Part shown: one piece after another, positions 60,896-64,000 of the stretch | How the letters are laid out: each line of letters starts with the position of its first letter | How positions within the stretch are numbered: position 1 is the stretch's first letter | DNA from: Lachnospiraceae bacterium | GTDB lineage: Bacteria > Bacillota > Clostridia > Lachnospirales > Lachnospiraceae | Direction of reading: 5' to 3' | DNA: 64,000 nt | NCBI GenBank assembly: GCA_024695465.1 | Contig: JAILID010000025.1 | Span: forward strand, 41,481 to 105,480 | Translations under genes and position numbers: made by a program | Notes under the pieces: model-generated | Told to the model about the DNA's origin: nothing | Databases searched by the model: none | The model's input: the letters and a program-made list of their open reading frames with translations, nothing else

Positions 60896-62269
60896 ATGGC
60901 ACAGTTATGGGGCGGTCGTTTCACCAGGGAAACGGACAAGTTGGTTTACGCGTTTAATCAGTCGATAGCTTTTGACCGGCGGCTTCTGGCGCAGGATATC
61001 CGGGGAAGCCGGGCGCATGTCCGGATGCTGGCCAGGCAGGGGATCCTGACGGAGACGGAGCGGGATCAGATTCTCGAAGGACTTGACGGGATCGAGCGTG
61101 ATGCCGCAAGCGGGAAGCTTTTGATTTCCGAAAGCTATGAGGACGTCCATTCCTTTGTGGAAGCTGTCCTTACCGAGCGGATCGGGGAAGCGGGGAAGAA
61201 GCTTCACACCGGGAGGAGCCGGAATGACCAGGTAGCGGTTGATATGCGGCTCTATATCCGGGACGAGCTGGATGCGGTCCGGGGGCTTCTGAAGGAGCTT
61301 CTCGGGACAATCCTTTCAATTATGGAGGAGAATACGGAAACCTTCATGCCGGGCTTTACCCATCTGCAGAAGGCCCAGCCGGTGACGCTGGCCCACCATA
61401 TGGGGGCTTATTTTGAAATGTTCCGGCGGGATGCGGAGCACATCGCATCGCTCAGGATCCGCATGAATGTATGCCCGCTGGGCAGCGGGGCGCTGGCCGG
61501 GACGACCTATCCGCTGGATCGGGAATACAGCGCCAGGCTTCTTGGTTTTGACAGGGCCTGCGATAATTCGATGGACGGGGTCTCGGACCGGGATTACGTG
61601 ATTGAATTTATCAGCTGTCTTTCGGTCATCATGATGCATCTTTCGAGGCTTTCGGAGGAGATCATTATCTGGAATTCCAATGAGTACCGTTTTATTGAGC
61701 TGGACGATACCTATGCGACCGGATCCAGCATCATGCCCCAGAAGAAGAATCCGGATATCGCGGAGCTGATCCGGGGCAAGACCGGCCGGGTTTACGGGGC
61801 CATGACCCAGATCCTGACGGTGATGAAGGGGATCCCGTTGGCCTACAACAAGGATATGCAGGAGGATAAGGAGGTCGTTTTCGACGCGATCGACACGGCG
61901 AAGGGCTGTCTGCGCCTTATGGAGGGCCAGCTGTCTTCGGCCCGCTGGAATGCTCCCCGGATGGCGGAGAGCGCCTGTCAGGGCTACGCCAACGCGACGG
62001 ATGCGGCGGATTACCTGGTCGGGAAGGGGATGCCCTTCCGTGACGCCCATACAGTCATCGGCAGGCTGGTGCTTTCCTGCATCGCGGCAGGCTGCAAGCT
62101 GGATGACCTGCCGCTTGCTTCCTGGAAGGCGGAGAGCCCGCTTTTTGAGGAGGACATCTATGAGGCGATCTCGCTCAAGGCCTGCGTGGAACGCCGGATG
62201 ACGAAGGGGGCTCCCGGAGATATGGAAAATGAAATTCGCTCAAGCCGCGATTTTCTGGCGTCTTTGTAA
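60896..62269 (+). CDS. argH: argininosuccinate lyase
   Basis: A 457-residue fumarase/aspartase-superfamily enzyme, last step of arginine synthesis. It has the N-terminal LWGGRFTRETD, HTGRSRNDQVA near residue 104, TLAHH around 165, and the flexible signature loop GSSIMPQKKNPD with Ser277/Ser278. ATG 60896 after ATGGAGG is preferred; an in-frame ATG 19 codons earlier has no ribosome site. No other arginine gene is in the window. It lies 59 bases after glmM. Confidence 0.96.
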   Translation: MAQLWGGRFTRETDKLVYAFNQSIAFDRRLLAQDIRGSRAHVRMLARQGILTETERDQILEGLDGIERDAASGKLLISESYEDVHSFVEAVLTERIGEAGKKLHTGRSRNDQVAVDMRLYIRDELDAVRGLLKELLGTILSIMEENTETFMPGFTHLQKAQPVTLAHHMGAYFEMFRRDAEHIASLRIRMNVCPLGSGALAGTTYPLDREYSARLLGFDRACDNSMDGVSDRDYVIEFISCLSVIMMHLSRLSEEIIIWNSNEYRFIELDDTYATGSSIMPQKKNPDIAELIRGKTGRVYGAMTQILTVMKGIPLAYNKDMQEDKEVVFDAIDTAKGCLRLMEGQLSSARWNAPRMAESACQGYANATDAADYLVGKGMPFRDAHTVIGRLVLSCIAAGCKLDDLPLASWKAESPLFEEDIYEAISLKACVERRMTKGAPGDMENEIRSSRDFLASL

Positions 62270-62294
62270 CGTTTTTTCTAAGGAGGATATTATT

Positions 62295-63386
62295 ATGGAA
62301 AAGAAATTAAAAGCAGGCATTCTCGGGGCTACCGGTATGGTGGGCCAGCGTTTTGTTTCGCTTCTGGCGGAGCATCCCTGGTTTGACATCAGGGTTTTGG
62401 CGGCTTCGGCCAGGAGCGAGGGCAAGACCTATGAGGAGGCGGTTGGTTCCAAATGGAAGCTGGACCTTCCGATGCCTGAGAAGGTGAAGAAGATGGTCGT
62501 CCGCAACATCGCGGACGTGCAGGAGATCGCTGCGGATGTGGATTTCGTCTTTTCGGCGGTCAATATGACCAAGGAGGAGATCCGGGCGATCGAGGAGGAG
62601 TACGCGAAGGCGGAGACGCCGGTTGTTTCCAATAACAGCGCTCATCGCTGGACGCCGGATGTGCCCATGGTGGTTCCGGAAATCAATTCAGAGCATTTTG
62701 AGATCATTAAGGATCAGAAGAAGCGTCTCGGGACGAAGAGGGGCTTTATCGCGGTGAAGCCCAACTGCTCGATCCAGAGCTATGTGGCCTGCCTGAAGGC
62801 CTGGGAGGAGTTTGAGCCGACCTGCGCGGTGGTTTCTACCTATCAGGCGATTTCCGGCGCCGGTAAGAATTTTACCGACTGGCCGGAAATGCTGGGCAAC
62901 ATCATCCCCTATATCGGTGGGGAGGAGGAGAAGTCTGAGCTTGAGCCGCTGAAAGTCCTCGGCCATATTGAGAACGGGGAGATCGTGAAGGCGAAGGCTC
63001 CGGTTATTTCCGCCCAGTGCATCCGTGTTCCGGTCCTGAACGGTCATACCGCAACGGTTTCGATCAGCTTCGCGAAGAAGCCGACGAAGGAGCAGCTGAT
63101 TGAGAAGCTGGTGAATTTCAGCGGAAAGCCGCAGGAGCTGGGACTTCCGAGCGCACCTGCACAGTTTGTGCGCTGCATGGAGGAGAATGACCGTCCCCAG
63201 GTTCTCCTGGATGTCAATTACGAGAAGGGGATGGGCGTCTCCATCGGCAGGCTGCGCGAGGACAATCTCTTTGACTTCAAGTTTGTCGGCCTTTCCCACA
63301 ATACTTTAAGGGGGGCGGCCGGCGGCGCTGTGGAGTGCGCGGAGATGCTGACGGCGCTCGGCTATATCGAGGCGAAGGAAGCCTGA
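62295..63386 (+). CDS. asd: aspartate-semialdehyde dehydrogenase
   Basis: A 363-residue NADPH enzyme making aspartate semialdehyde, the substrate of the DapA encoded at 41.2 kb. GATGMVGQRF binds the cofactor, and the catalytic Cys158 sits in AVKPNCSIQSY. Segments such as SNNSAHRW and STYQAISGAG mark the archaeal/fungal-type branch also found in Clostridia. ATG 62295 behind AAGGAGG is the clear start; an in-frame ATG 22 codons earlier overlaps argH. The gene lies 25 bases after argH. Confidence 0.96.
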   Translation: MEKKLKAGILGATGMVGQRFVSLLAEHPWFDIRVLAASARSEGKTYEEAVGSKWKLDLPMPEKVKKMVVRNIADVQEIAADVDFVFSAVNMTKEEIRAIEEEYAKAETPVVSNNSAHRWTPDVPMVVPEINSEHFEIIKDQKKRLGTKRGFIAVKPNCSIQSYVACLKAWEEFEPTCAVVSTYQAISGAGKNFTDWPEMLGNIIPYIGGEEEKSELEPLKVLGHIENGEIVKAKAPVISAQCIRVPVLNGHTATVSISFAKKPTKEQLIEKLVNFSGKPQELGLPSAPAQFVRCMEENDRPQVLLDVNYEKGMGVSIGRLREDNLFDFKFVGLSHNTLRGAAGGAVECAEMLTALGYIEAKEA

Positions 63387-63432
63387 CGTCCTGCGCGGAT
63401 GCGCAGGGATTCGGTTTAAGGGAGGAAAAATC

Positions 63433-64000
63433 ATCAAATCACTCTTTATTGCGGAAAAGCCCAGCGTGGCGCAGGAGTTTGCCAGGACTCTTAAGGCGGA
63501 CGGTTCCAGACGGGACGGCTACATCGAGTCGCAGAAGTATGTGGTGACCTGGTGCGTCGGACATCTTGTGACGATGAGCTATCCGGAGAAGTATGACCCA
63601 AAATTAAAAAAATGGAATCTTGACGATCTTCCTTTTATCCCGGAGAACTTTCTCTATGAAGTGATTCCGGGGGTGAAGAAGCAGTTCGATATTGTGACCT
63701 CTCTCTTGTCCCGCGAGGATGTGGGTACGATCTATGTCTGCACCGACTCGGGGCGGGAGGGAGAGTACATTTACCGGCTTGTCGAGCAGGAAGCCGGCGT
63801 CACCGGCAAGGAGCGCCGTCGGGTCTGGATCGACTCCCAGACGGAGGAGGAGATCAAACGCGGCATCAAAGAGGCGCGCCCGTTAAGCGACTACGACAAT
63901 CTGGCCGCGTCCGCCTATCTGCGGGCGAAGGAAGATTACCTGATGGGCATCAATTTCTCCCGGCTTCTGACCCTGAAATACGGAAACGTGCTGGCCGGTC
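63433..64000 (+). CDS. topB: type IA DNA topoisomerase (topoisomerase III-like), 5' part
   Basis: The first 189 codons of a TopB-like enzyme that runs off the window. The TOPRIM domain begins KSLFIAEKPSVAQEFA with catalytic Glu8. The second TOPRIM motif reads CTDSGREGEYIYRL, giving Asp105 and Glu109 but Gly107 where DxD usually has its second Asp. LPFIPENFLYEVIPG and the following QFDIV fit the family. No ATG, GTG or TTG is available at the expected place. GGAGG (63421-63425) is seven bases before an ATC codon exactly where Met should precede KSLF, so ATC 63433 is the likely start, unless the base is a sequencing error. Confidence 0.85.
   Translation, partial: MKSLFIAEKPSVAQEFARTLKADGSRRDGYIESQKYVVTWCVGHLVTMSYPEKYDPKLKKWNLDDLPFIPENFLYEVIPGVKKQFDIVTSLLSREDVGTIYVCTDSGREGEYIYRLVEQEAGVTGKERRRVWIDSQTEEEIKRGIKEARPLSDYDNLAASAYLRAKEDYLMGINFSRLLTLKYGNVLAG

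Noticed and set aside
1-64000. tRNA, rRNA, insertion sequences or integrases
   Set aside because: No cloverleaf ending in a CCA-type acceptor, rRNA motif or transposase/integrase motif was recognised by reading; a tRNAscan or profile search could still find a short one.

Overview
The window looks like a chromosomal segment of a moderately GC-rich, Gram-positive anaerobe of the Clostridia, most likely Lachnospiraceae-like. I infer this from the lipoprotein binding-protein ABC operons, a flavo-diiron FprA protein, MgtE, strong GGAGG ribosome binding sites, sigma-A-type promoters, YesL, giant InlB-repeat surface proteins and a glmS ribozyme. No rRNA or tRNA is present, so genus cannot be set.

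Layout. (1) 0.2-4.3 kb: a sugar ABC importer operon (lipoprotein, two permeases, no ATPase) followed by a YesL-like membrane protein, then a secreted beta-helical Cthe_2159-like protein (4.4-5.8 kb). (2) 5.9-9.4 kb, minus: a circularly permuted GH3 beta-glucosidase overlapping a DUF1294-M15 peptidase fusion. (3) 9.5-12.2 kb: a composite palindromic element, then a polar amino-acid ABC operon. (4) 12.3-35.9 kb, minus: three giant paralogous secreted proteins (2602, 2492 and 2465 aa), each with its own promoter and terminator. They share an N-terminal domain, InlB/Flg_new-type repeats and a PAPTG-TM-basic tail. A five-unit array of ~73-bp palindromes lies between the first two. (5) 36.2-42.1 kb, minus: a YihQ-like GH31 protein whose acid/base residue appears to be Arg; an mgtE-small ORF-fprA operon; dapA. 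(6) 42.4-58.1 kb: an A+T-rich polysaccharide locus behind a structured GC-rich leader. It holds a Wzy-like polymerase, a near-complete CMP-legionaminic acid pathway (LegB, LegC, PtmE, LegH, LegI, LegG, LegF, plus two Gfo/Idh oxidoreductases), the UDP-L-FucNAc genes (CapE, CapG, CapF order) and a Wzz-like protein. No glycosyltransferase, flippase or initiating transferase is visible. (7) 58.2-64 kb: a glmS-type self-cleaving ribozyme preceding nagB-glmM instead of glmS, then argH, asd and the 5' part of topB, which seems to start at an ATC codon.

How parts fit. NagB (if it runs in the aminating direction) and GlmM would make glucosamine-1-phosphate for UDP-GlcNAc. UDP-GlcNAc feeds the FucNAc pathway, and GlcN-1-P feeds the PtmE/legionaminic route, both encoded immediately upstream. 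The ribozyme would give GlcN6P feedback on this supply. That NagB replaces GlmS as the biosynthetic enzyme is the most interesting hypothesis in the window.
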